Positions 1 through 7,050 of a stretch of DNA of 26,093 bases are shown here, in pieces. The notes below the pieces were generated by a model that saw only the letters and a program-made list of their open reading frames with translations, was not told where the DNA came from and searched no databases. Within the stretch, counting starts at the first letter, position 1, and each line of letters begins with the position of its first letter. Source of the stretch: DATARH01 sp046724035 (GTDB taxonomy: Bacteria > Pseudomonadota > Alphaproteobacteria > ATCC43930 > CGMCC-115725); contig JBKOVT010000312.1 of assembly GCA_046724035.1 (NCBI GenBank), positions 1-26,093 on the forward strand, read 5' to 3'. Both the position numbers and the translations under genes were made by a program.

Positions 1-34
1 ATACATCCCGCTCAACGATCACATTGGTACGCCG

Positions 35-1921
35 ATGCTGCAAGCGATCCGCACCAGAGCGGGCTCGATCATCGTCAAGGTCCTGTTCGGGCTTCTGATC
101 ATCTCGTTCGGCTTTTGGGGGATCTATACCCGCTCCGACTACTTTCAGGGGCACTCGCCGGAAACCGTCATCGCTACCGTCGGCGACGACAATATCCGTG
201 CGGACGATCTGCAGCGCGTCTTGCAGCCGACACTGGAACGGCTTCGCGCTCAGCTCGGCGGCGCGATCGACCAGCAGCAGATCAAGCAACTCGGCGTCGT
301 CGACAACCTGCTCGCGCAGCTGATCGACCGCCAACTCCTCGACCAAGAGGCCGCACGGCTGCAGCTGGACGCGTCGGACGAGGTTATCCGCAGCGCGATC
401 TACGACAACCCTGCATTCAAGGGTCCAGACGGGCGGTTCGACCGCGGCCTATTCAATCAGGTGCTGATCATGAACCGGCTGACCGAGGATCAGCTGGTTG
501 CCCGTCTACACCGCGATCTGCCACGCGCCGATCTTCTACAGGCGATCACGACCGGCGTCACGCTGCCGCGCCCGGTCGTCGAAACCTTGTACCGCTACCG
601 TGGCGAGAAGCGGCTCGCCGACATCGTCGGATTTCCTGTTGCGGGTGTGAAGGATGTCGGGCAGCCGAGCGACGCCGATCTGACGAAATTCTACGAAGCG
701 CATCCCGATCTGTTCCGCGCTCCGGAATACCGCGCCTTCACGGTGGCGAGCCTGGCGCCCGAGGATGTCGTGAAGCCCGGCGAAATCCCTGAGAACAAGG
801 TCCGCGAAGAATACGAACAGCGGAAGGACGAGTTCGAAACGCCCGAGCAGCGCGATGTGCAGCAGATCCTGGCGCCGTCGGAGGAAAAGGCGAAAGAGGC
901 CCAAGCCGCCCTCGATGCCGGCAAGGATTGGAAGGAGGTCGCGACAACGATCGCCAAGCAGGACCCGGAGTCGATCGATCTCGGGATGATGAAGCGCCAG
1001 GACCTGCCGCAGCAGCTGGCCGAGGTCGTCTTCGAATTACCGCTCAACAGGCCCAGCGATCCGATCAAGACGCCGCTCGGCTGGCACATCCTGCGCGTCG
1101 TCAAGATCGAACCGGCCGCGACGCAGAGCTTTGAGCAGGCAAAGCCGCAGATCGAAGCCGAGCTCGCGCAACAGGAGGGGATCGACAAGCTCGAAAAGCT
1201 CGGCAACAAGATCGATGATGCGCTCGCCGGAGGCATGCCGCTCGCCGACGCGGCCGCCCAATTCGGCCTCAAGCTGACGACTGTCGCGGCGGCAGAGTCC
1301 AACGGCGCGGATCCCGGCGGGAAGCCGGTCGCGCTGCCCGCGGGCAAAGAGGAAATGCTGAAGACCGCCTTCTCCACCGAGCAGGGCGACACCAGCCGCG
1401 TCGCGCAGACGCAGGACGGGGCAATCTTTGCGCTGCATGTGGACAAGGTTACGCCGCCGCAGGTGCGGCCGTTGGCCGAGGTTCGCGACAAGGCGGTCGC
1501 CGCCTGGCAGGCGGACCAGAAACGCGAGACGGTGTCGAAACAGGCTGAAGAACTCGCGGCAGCCGTCAAGCCGGAAGTGCCGCTCGCCAAGATCGCGGCC
1601 GACAAGAAGCTGACCGTGACCCCCTCTCCGCCCCTGTCGCGCGATGCGCAGAACGCCGCCCCGGCGCCGGCGGCGCTGGTTTCCAAGCTGTTCGCAGCGA
1701 AAAAGGGCGATGTCGTCACCGCGGCCGATGCGAGCGGCGCTTACGTCGCGCAGCTGAAGGAGGTCCAGGTCCCGGAGACCCCGTCCGAGGACGTCGTCGC
1801 CGGGCTATCGCAACAACTCGCGGGCGAGGCGCGCTCCGATGTTGCCGGGGAATTCGCCGAAGCGCTCAAACGCCGCTATCCGGTCGAGATCAAGCGCGAC
1901 GCGCTCGACCGCATGTTCTGA
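35..1921 (+). CDS. ppiD: PpiD/SurA-like membrane-anchored peptidyl-prolyl isomerase
   Basis: This is a periplasmic folding helper of the parvulin (rotamase) class, held in the inner membrane by an N-terminal anchor. The 628-residue product starts with a short basic cytoplasmic stretch (MLQAIRTRAGS), then one membrane segment at about residues 12-31. A SurA_N-like chaperone region follows to about residue 230. A parvulin domain lies at about 265-360, with the recognisable QRDVQQIL, DLGMMKRQDLP and TPLGWHILRV blocks. A second, degenerate parvulin-like C-terminal half completes the protein. Size and layout match PpiD of other proteobacteria (about 620-640 residues). There is no strong Shine-Dalgarno before the ATG, but the anchor sequence fixes the start. 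The 34 bp before it hold no visible gene. In many alphaproteobacteria this gene sits directly before the trpEGDC genes on the same strand. Here it converges on trpE(G), with 15 bp between the stop codons. Confidence 0.93.
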   Translation: MLQAIRTRAGSIIVKVLFGLLIISFGFWGIYTRSDYFQGHSPETVIATVGDDNIRADDLQRVLQPTLERLRAQLGGAIDQQQIKQLGVVDNLLAQLIDRQLLDQEAARLQLDASDEVIRSAIYDNPAFKGPDGRFDRGLFNQVLIMNRLTEDQLVARLHRDLPRADLLQAITTGVTLPRPVVETLYRYRGEKRLADIVGFPVAGVKDVGQPSDADLTKFYEAHPDLFRAPEYRAFTVASLAPEDVVKPGEIPENKVREEYEQRKDEFETPEQRDVQQILAPSEEKAKEAQAALDAGKDWKEVATTIAKQDPESIDLGMMKRQDLPQQLAEVVFELPLNRPSDPIKTPLGWHILRVVKIEPAATQSFEQAKPQIEAELAQQEGIDKLEKLGNKIDDALAGGMPLADAAAQFGLKLTTVAAAESNGADPGGKPVALPAGKEEMLKTAFSTEQGDTSRVAQTQDGAIFALHVDKVTPPQVRPLAEVRDKAVAAWQADQKRETVSKQAEELAAAVKPEVPLAKIAADKKLTVTPSPPLSRDAQNAAPAPAALVSKLFAAKKGDVVTAADASGAYVAQLKEVQVPETPSEDVVAGLSQQLAGEARSDVAGEFAEALKRRYPVEIKRDALDRMF

Positions 1922-1936
1922 TCAGGCAGCCGCTTT

Positions 1937-4099
1937 TTAGGCGGCCACCGTCTCGCACAAACAGGAAAGCGCGGCTTCGAGGACCGGCATGCCGACCTCG
2001 CCGGGCGAGGTCATCACCGATTCCGGGTGAAACTGCACCGCGGCAATGGGCAGGGTCTTGTGCTCGATCGCCATAATGATGCCGTCCGCGGTTTCGGCCG
2101 TGGCCGACAAAACCGCCGGGAAAGAGCTGCGCTCGGCGAACAGGGAATGATAACGGCCGACCGTAAATTGCTCGGGCATACCCTGCAGCAACCGACCGGA
2201 GCTTGCATGCACGACCGACGGCTTACCGTGCATCGGAACGTCGAGCACGCCAAGAGAGCCGCCGAAATATTCGACGATGCCCTGCAAGCCAAGACACACC
2301 CCGAATACCGGCACTCGCTTCTCGATCAGCAGATCGAGCGTGTCGCCGATTGCGAAATCCTCGGGCCGGCCCGGCCCTGGCGACAACACGACGAGATCCG
2401 GCCGCAAGCCTTTTCGCAATTGTTCGCGGGCGAAATCGTGCCGCAGTGTCGTCACTTCGGCGCCGGTCGTGCGGATATAGCCGGCCAGCGTATGGACAAA
2501 CGAGTCCTCGTGATCGATCAGCAGGATCTTGCGGCCTGAGCCGGTGCGCGAGGATGCAAACCCACTGCTCGCCGCGGGTCGGCTGGTGCCGCGGATCGCC
2601 GCGACCAGCGCCGCCGCCTTGAGGCGCGTCTCGGCCTCTTCGGCATCGGGATCGCTGTCGTAGAGCAAAGTCGCGCCAGCGCGGATCTCGGCGACGCCGT
2701 CCTTCATCCGCATCGTGCGCAAGGTCAGCCCCGTGTTCATGTTGCCGTCAAAGGTGACGCGGCCGATGGCGCCGCCATACCAGCGGCGCGACGAGCGCTC
2801 CTGCTCTTCGATAAAGCGGATCGCCCACAATTTCGGCGCGCCGGTCACTGTGACGGCCCAGGCATGCGACAGAAAGCCGTCGAGCGCGTCGAATTCGGGG
2901 GCGAGTTCGCCCTCGACATGATCGACTGTGTGAATGAGGCGCGAATACATCTCGATCTGACGGCGGCCGATGACGCGCACGCTGCCCGGCACGCACACGC
3001 GCGACTTGTCGTTGCGATCGACGTCGGTGCACATCGTCAACTCGCTCTCGTCTTTTTTAGAGTTGAGCAGTTCCCGGATGCGCTCGGCATCTTCGAGCGG
3101 GTCGCGGCCGCGCGCGATCGTGCCGCTGATCGGACAGGTCTCGATGCGGCGGCCCTCGACGCGGACATACATTTCGGGTGAGGCGGAAACGAGGAACTCG
3201 CCGTCGCCGAGGTTGATCAGCGCGCCATAGGGCGCCGGGTTGGCCTGGCGCAGCCGATTGAACACCGTGCTGGGTGCATCGGGGCAAGGCGTCGAGAACA
3301 GCTGGCCACAGACCACCTCGAACAGATCGCCGCGAACAAAGGCTTCCTTGGCCTTTCTGACGAGGCCGGCATATTCGCCCGGGCCGTGGTCGCTGTCGGG
3401 CGGCAGCGGCTCGGAGGCGTCGGCGCGATAGGGAGCGGGCGGAGTGGCGCGCGGCAGGCCACGCGTCGAATGGCCCGCCACCTCGAATTCATAGCGATGC
3501 ACAGCCGAATGCTGCCGCATATGGTCGACGATCAGAATCTCGTCCGGCAAATAGAGGACGAGATCGCGCTGATCCTCGGGGCGCGGCAGGCGGAGCCGCA
3601 TCGGCTCGAACTGGAAGACGAGGTCGTAGCCGAACGCACCGTAGAAGCCCAAATGCTCGTCTTCGGGACTGCCGAACAGGTCGTTGAGCGCGCGCAGCAC
3701 CGAGAAGATGCTCGGCTGACGGCTGCGCTGCTCCTCCGGAAAGCGCGTGTCGCTCTGGCGTACCTCGCCCGCAATATGGTCCTCGCCAATATCGCTGAGC
3801 TCTGCGGTCGAGAGACCGCCCAATGCCTCGGCGATGTCGGGGATCAGGACCCGGCCGCGAGCATTGAGCGCCTCGACCGTGAAGCGGCGATCGCGCGCGG
3901 TGAATACCAGCGGCGGATCGACAAAGCCCATGTCGAGCCGCGTATAGCGGCCGGGAAACTCAAAGCTCGACGAGAGGAGGACGCCGCGCCGATCGTCGAG
4001 GGTATGCGCCAGCGTGTCGTGCTCGCGCTCATAGGGGCCGATCCAGGTCTCGCGCTGGATGCGAATGCCGCCGCGGGTCGTATAGCTGGTGCCCTGCAT
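1937..4099 (-). CDS. trpE(G): Anthranilate synthase, fused TrpE(G)
   Basis: This enzyme converts chorismate and glutamine to anthranilate, the first committed step of tryptophan synthesis. The 720-residue product joins both subunits. The TrpE part occupies about residues 1-505, with the chorismate-binding blocks TCPISGTIARGRDP, CTDVDRNDKSR and VTVTGAPKLWAI. The glutamine amidotransferase part runs from about residue 525 (ILLIDHEDSF) to the end, with nucleophile Cys602 in FGVCLG and the His691/Glu693 pair in QFHPES. This single-chain form is the alphaproteobacterial TrpE(G) clade known from Sinorhizobium. I chose the ATG at 4099 because AGAGAGG lies just upstream. The reading frame stays open further up, but only through the attenuator. 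Feedback inhibition by tryptophan is expected from the family (LLSSSFEFPGRY block near the N-terminus). The gene lies opposite in strand to ppiD and trpD, which is unusual for this neighbourhood. Confidence 0.96.
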   Translation of the reverse strand: MQGTSYTTRGGIRIQRETWIGPYEREHDTLAHTLDDRRGVLLSSSFEFPGRYTRLDMGFVDPPLVFTARDRRFTVEALNARGRVLIPDIAEALGGLSTAELSDIGEDHIAGEVRQSDTRFPEEQRSRQPSIFSVLRALNDLFGSPEDEHLGFYGAFGYDLVFQFEPMRLRLPRPEDQRDLVLYLPDEILIVDHMRQHSAVHRYEFEVAGHSTRGLPRATPPAPYRADASEPLPPDSDHGPGEYAGLVRKAKEAFVRGDLFEVVCGQLFSTPCPDAPSTVFNRLRQANPAPYGALINLGDGEFLVSASPEMYVRVEGRRIETCPISGTIARGRDPLEDAERIRELLNSKKDESELTMCTDVDRNDKSRVCVPGSVRVIGRRQIEMYSRLIHTVDHVEGELAPEFDALDGFLSHAWAVTVTGAPKLWAIRFIEEQERSSRRWYGGAIGRVTFDGNMNTGLTLRTMRMKDGVAEIRAGATLLYDSDPDAEEAETRLKAAALVAAIRGTSRPAASSGFASSRTGSGRKILLIDHEDSFVHTLAGYIRTTGAEVTTLRHDFAREQLRKGLRPDLVVLSPGPGRPEDFAIGDTLDLLIEKRVPVFGVCLGLQGIVEYFGGSLGVLDVPMHGKPSVVHASSGRLLQGMPEQFTVGRYHSLFAERSSFPAVLSATAETADGIIMAIEHKTLPIAAVQFHPESVMTSPGEVGMPVLEAALSCLCETVAA

Positions 4100-4154
4100 C
4101 GGATCCTCTCTCTGAGCGCCGCCTCGGAGGGGACCCGCCTCGGCCAGAAATGGC

Positions 4155-4184
4155 AAAGGCCGCCCGGTATTCCGAGGCGGCCTT
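4155..4184 (-). terminator. trp attenuator terminator hairpin
   Basis: Read on the minus strand, AAGGCCGCC (4184-4176) pairs with GGCGGCCTT (4164-4156). An inner CGG/CCG pairs around an AATA loop with one bulged base. The hairpin is followed by only a short T run (TTT then G). It lies between the trpL stop and the trpE(G) start, which makes it the intrinsic terminator (segments 3:4) of the attenuator. The weak T run leaves its efficiency uncertain. Confidence 0.8.
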
Positions 4185-4238
4185 GTGGAAAAGCAATAGG
4201 GGTGGCCGCCCGGGTTACACGGGCCACCACCAACCGGT
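4155..4238 (-). promoter_or_regulatory. Tryptophan attenuator (competing hairpins)
   Basis: The leader can fold in two exclusive ways. Segment 1, GGTGGCC over the Trp codons (4228-4222), pairs with GGCCACC (4207-4201). Segment 2, GGCGGCC (4210-4204), can instead pair perfectly with segment 3, GGCCGCC (4182-4176). That second pairing destroys the terminator hairpin made by segment 3 with 4164-4156. A ribosome stalled at the three Trp codons would cover segment 1, free segment 2 and allow read-through into trpE(G). All pairings are read directly from the sequence. The mechanism is the established one for trp leaders. Confidence 0.85.
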
Positions 4239-4259
4239 TGTGCGCGAAAACGCATTCAT
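4215..4259 (-). CDS. trpL: trp leader peptide TrpL (14 aa)
   Basis: The peptide is MNAFSRTTGWWWPV, with three consecutive Trp codons (TGG TGG TGG) followed by Pro-Val and TAA. It has the same length and WWW block as the Sinorhizobium meliloti leader peptide. Its ATG lies only 7 nt downstream of the likely -10 hexamer, so the first transcribed base is predicted to be the A of the start codon. There is no room for a Shine-Dalgarno, so translation would be leaderless, as is established for the rhizobial trpL. Its role is to sense charged tRNA-Trp. In S. meliloti the attenuated RNA and the peptide also act in trans; whether that applies here is unknown. Confidence 0.9.
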   Translation of the reverse strand: MNAFSRTTGWWWPV

Positions 4260-4265
4260 GGGGCT

Positions 4266-4294
4266 AATGTAGCAGCCGGGCGTCGCTGCGGCAA
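4266..4294 (-). promoter_or_regulatory. Probable sigma70-type promoter of trpL-trpE(G)
   Basis: On the minus strand TTGCCG (4294-4289) and TACATT (4271-4266) stand 17 bp apart, each matching 4 of 6 consensus positions. The predicted start point falls on the A of the trpL ATG at 4259. It lies between the stop of the 82-residue gene (4303) and trpL, so trpE(G) need not depend on read-through from that gene. Confidence 0.6.
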
Positions 4295-4302
4295 CCGGCC
4301 GG

Positions 4303-4551
4303 TCAGATTTCGCCGAGGGCGACGAGCCGGATCAGCCCGACCACGGCAATCGCGAGGACCCCAATGCAGGCCCAGCGGGCGATCGCGACGGCACGGAACA
4401 AGGCGAGGCTCTGGGCACGGGTCACCCGGGCGATGAGGCTGTCGAAGCGGCCGGCCCGTTGCTCCTGGGCGGTATTCCAGGCCAAGAGGGCCACGGCGCC
4501 GATGCAACCTAGGATCGCGCAGATCAGCGCCCATGTGGGATAGGCCGACAT
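4303..4551 (-). CDS. Small two-helix membrane protein, function unknown
   Basis: I do not recognise this 82-residue protein. It has two hydrophobic segments, about residues 6-24 (WALICAILGCIGAVALLAW) and 58-77 (after RAVAIARW, with GVLAIAVVGLI). A basic and polar loop (QEQRAGRFDSLIARVTRAQ) connects them, so both ends probably face the same side. The ATG at 4551 is supported by a near-perfect Shine-Dalgarno, AAAGGAGG, 4 bases away. The reading frame is open further upstream, but there it only shadows trpD. The gene precedes the trpL promoter on the same strand and diverges from trpD, so it sits inside the trp locus without an evident link to tryptophan. Partial read-through from it into trpL is possible, because I see no terminator between them. 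Confidence 0.7.
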   Translation of the reverse strand: MSAYPTWALICAILGCIGAVALLAWNTAQEQRAGRFDSLIARVTRAQSLALFRAVAIARWACIGVLAIAVVGLIRLVALGEI

Positions 4552-4744
4552 CGAACCTCCTTTGCGCCGGTTGGGGGACGTTCCGGCAGACGAAAGGGCA
4601 ACACCGCCGGCCTCGATTTCCCTCCGATTGCCGGGCTGATATAACCGGCGCCCAGTTTCAGGCGGACGCCGCGCGACGCTGCTGAGCCCTATCAAGGCCG
4701 ATTTTGTGAGCGCCGCCAAGCACCTTGTGCCAGAGCAGGAGCCA

Positions 4745-5776
4745 ATGAGCGTGCCGATCAATGACCTCAAACCGCTGCTTGCCGCGGTCGCGGCGGGCCG
4801 GCGTTTGAGCGAAAGCGAGGCCGAGGCGGCCTTCGAGATCATCATGAGCGGCAATGCGACGCCGTCGCAGATCGGCGCCTTTCTGATGGCGCTCCGGGTG
4901 CGCGGCGAGAGCGTCGACGAGATCACCGGCGCTGCCCGCATCATGCGGGCCAAGGCGCTGGCGATCGAGGCTCCGCCCGGGACGATCGACACAGTCGGCA
5001 CCGGCGGCGACGGCTCTGGCACGTTCAACATCTCGACGGCCAGCGCGCTCGTCGTCGCCGGATGTGGCGTGCCGGTCGCCAAGCACGGCAACCGCGCCTT
5101 CTCGTCGAAATCGGGCGCGGCGGACGTGTTGGCGGTGCTCGGCGTCAATATCGATTGCGACATGGAGGTCGTGCGGCGCTGCTTGTGGGAGGTCGGCATC
5201 TGCTTTCTGATGGCACCGCGCCATCACAGCGCGACCCGGCATGTCGCGCCGACCCGCGTAGAGCTCGGCGTTCGCACGATCTTCAATCTGCTGGGCCCGC
5301 TGTCGAATCCGGCCGGGACGCGGCGGCAGCTCGTCGGCGTCTTCGCGGCGGAATGGGTGCGGCCAATCGCCGAGGTGCTGGGGCGGCTCGGCGCCGAGCA
5401 TGTCTGGGTCGTGCACGGCTCCGGCATCGATGAGCTGACGATCGCGGGCAAGACAACAGTCGCCGAGTACAAGGACGGGCGCGTCGTCGAATTCGACGTC
5501 GAGCCAGAGGAAGCTGGCGTAAAACCCGCCACGGTTGAACAGCTGAAGGGCGGCGAGCCGGCCCACAACGCGGCATTGATGCGCGATCTATTGGGGGGCG
5601 CGCAGGGGCCGCTGCGCGATGTCGTGCTGCTCAACAGCGCCGCCTCGCTGATCGTCGCCGGCCGCGCCGGCTCGCTGCGGGAAGGGGCCGAATTGGCCGC
5701 GCAATCGATCGATAGCGGCGCCGCGGGCGAGGTGTTGGAGAAGCTCGTCGCGATGACCAACGGCAGGGCCGGATGA
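4745..5776 (+). CDS. trpD: Anthranilate phosphoribosyltransferase
   Basis: TrpD transfers the phosphoribosyl group of PRPP to anthranilate, the second step of tryptophan synthesis, in the cytosol. The 343-residue product shows the PRPP-binding loop GTGGDGSGTFNIST (residues 85-98) and the KHGNRAFSSKSGAADVLAVLG block (from residue 113), with the usual length of the family. I prefer ATG 4745 (AGGAG just upstream, MSVPINDLKP start) over an in-frame GTG at 4706, which would add 13 untypical residues. The stop overlaps the next start in ATGA, so it is translationally coupled to trpC-moaC. Its partner trpE(G) is on the other strand, 0.6 kb away. No strong promoter is evident; a TATAAC near 4640 lacks a good -35. 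Confidence 0.96.
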   Translation: MSVPINDLKPLLAAVAAGRRLSESEAEAAFEIIMSGNATPSQIGAFLMALRVRGESVDEITGAARIMRAKALAIEAPPGTIDTVGTGGDGSGTFNISTASALVVAGCGVPVAKHGNRAFSSKSGAADVLAVLGVNIDCDMEVVRRCLWEVGICFLMAPRHHSATRHVAPTRVELGVRTIFNLLGPLSNPAGTRRQLVGVFAAEWVRPIAEVLGRLGAEHVWVVHGSGIDELTIAGKTTVAEYKDGRVVEFDVEPEEAGVKPATVEQLKGGEPAHNAALMRDLLGGAQGPLRDVVLLNSAASLIVAGRAGSLREGAELAAQSIDSGAAGEVLEKLVAMTNGRAG

Positions 5777-7050
5777 GCGACGTCCTCGCCGAGATCTGCG
5801 CCGAGAAGCGCGCGCATGTCGCACGACAGAAGGCCGTGCGGCCGGAAGCCGTATTGCGTGCCGAGATCGATGCGGCGCCGGTTCTTCGCCCGTTTGCGGC
5901 GGCGCTCGAAGCGCGGGTGACAGCTGGGGGTTACGGGCTCATTGCCGAGATCAAGAAAGCCTCGCCGAGCAAAGGGCTGATCCGCGCCGATTTCGACCCG
6001 CCGAGCCTGGCAAAAGCCTATGAGACCGGCGGCGCGACCTGCCTGTCGGTGCTGACCGACACGCCCTATTTTCAGGGCAGCGACGACGATCTGCGCGCCG
6101 CGCGCGCCGCGTGCCACCTGCCGGTATTGCGCAAGGATTTCATCCTCGACCCGTACCAGGTCGTCGAAAGCCGCGCGCTCGGCGCCGATTGCATTCTGTT
6201 GATCATGGCGGCGCTGGAGGATGGCGAGGCGCGCGAATTGGCCGCGACGGCGGCCGAACTCGGGCTCGATGTGCTGGTCGAGGTGCATGACCGCGCCGAA
6301 CTCGACCGCGCGCTCCGGCTCGACGCGCGGCTCATCGGCATCAACAACCGTAATTTAAAGACGCTAAAGGTCGATCTGCATACCGCCGAAAGCCTCGCGC
6401 CGCTGGCGCCGCCCGGGCGCATCATCGTCGGCGAGAGCGGCCTCAACGAGCCCGCCGATCTCGACCGGCTCGCCGCGGTCGGCGCGCGCTGTTTCCTGGT
6501 CGGCGAGTCGTTGATGCGAGCCGGCGATGTCGCGGCGGCTACTCGCCGATTGCTGCGCCTCCCCGATCTCAGCCATGTCGACAGCGAGGGCCGCGCCCGC
6601 ATGGTCGATGTGTCGGACAAGGACGAGACCGATCGGGTCGCGGCGGCCGGCGCATGCGTGCAGATGCGACCGGAGACGCTGGCGCGCATTCAGGCCGGCG
6701 AGATCGGGAAGGGCGATGTGCTCGCGACGGCGCGGCTCGCCGGCATCATGGCGGCGAAGCGCACCGCCGAGCTGATCCCGCTGTGTCATCCGCTGGCATT
6801 GACCTCGGTCGCGGTCGAGCTCGCATGCCTACCCGATCGCTCAGCGGTCGAGATCACCGCGACCTGCCGCGTCAAAGGCCGAACCGGGGTCGAGATGGAA
6901 GCGCTGACCGCGGCGAGCGTCGCGGCGCTGACCATATATGACATGTGCAAGGCGATCGATCGCGGCATGATCGTGACCGATCTGCGCCTGTTGAAAAAAT
7001 CCGGCGGCAAGTCGGGAAAGTACGAGGCCCCTAGGGAAGCGGTTTCATGA
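5773..7050 (+). CDS. trpC-moaC: Fused indole-3-glycerol-phosphate synthase and cyclic pyranopterin monophosphate synthase (TrpC-MoaC)
   Basis: One uninterrupted 425-residue frame encodes two enzymes of unrelated pathways. Residues 1-261 are TrpC, a TIM barrel that closes the indole ring. EIKKASPSKG is at 59-68, RKDFI with Lys121, VLVEVHD with Glu170, INNRNL at 190-195 and GESGL with Glu221. Residues 267-425 are a complete MoaC, which makes cyclic pyranopterin monophosphate for molybdenum cofactor. It begins LSHVDSEGRARMVDVSDK and shows TAELIPLCHPL, KGRTGVEMEAL and the catalytic-type YDMCKA (Asp390, Lys393). The junction (RRLLRLPDLSHVD) leaves only a few linker residues, and no stop codon or ATG in frame separates the halves. 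In relatives the two are normally adjacent separate genes. A separate MoaC from an internal TTG/CTG near 6550 cannot be excluded. Both ends overlap neighbours by ATGA. Confidence 0.9.
   Translation: MSDVLAEICAEKRAHVARQKAVRPEAVLRAEIDAAPVLRPFAAALEARVTAGGYGLIAEIKKASPSKGLIRADFDPPSLAKAYETGGATCLSVLTDTPYFQGSDDDLRAARAACHLPVLRKDFILDPYQVVESRALGADCILLIMAALEDGEARELAATAAELGLDVLVEVHDRAELDRALRLDARLIGINNRNLKTLKVDLHTAESLAPLAPPGRIIVGESGLNEPADLDRLAAVGARCFLVGESLMRAGDVAAATRRLLRLPDLSHVDSEGRARMVDVSDKDETDRVAAAGACVQMRPETLARIQAGEIGKGDVLATARLAGIMAAKRTAELIPLCHPLALTSVAVELACLPDRSAVEITATCRVKGRTGVEMEALTAASVAALTIYDMCKAIDRGMIVTDLRLLKKSGGKSGKYEAPREAVS

Noticed and set aside
1929..1945. A GCCGC/GCGGC hairpin with a TTTTTAG loop between the convergent ppiD and trpE(G) stops as a bidirectional terminator.
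   Set aside because: The 5-bp stem is short, overlaps the trpE(G) stop, and its T run is in the loop and not after the stem.
4100..4255. An N-terminal extension of trpE(G) from an upstream ATG at 4255.
   Set aside because: The added residues translate the trp leader and the terminator hairpin in another frame. The ATG at 4099 has a good ribosome site and the family N-terminus.
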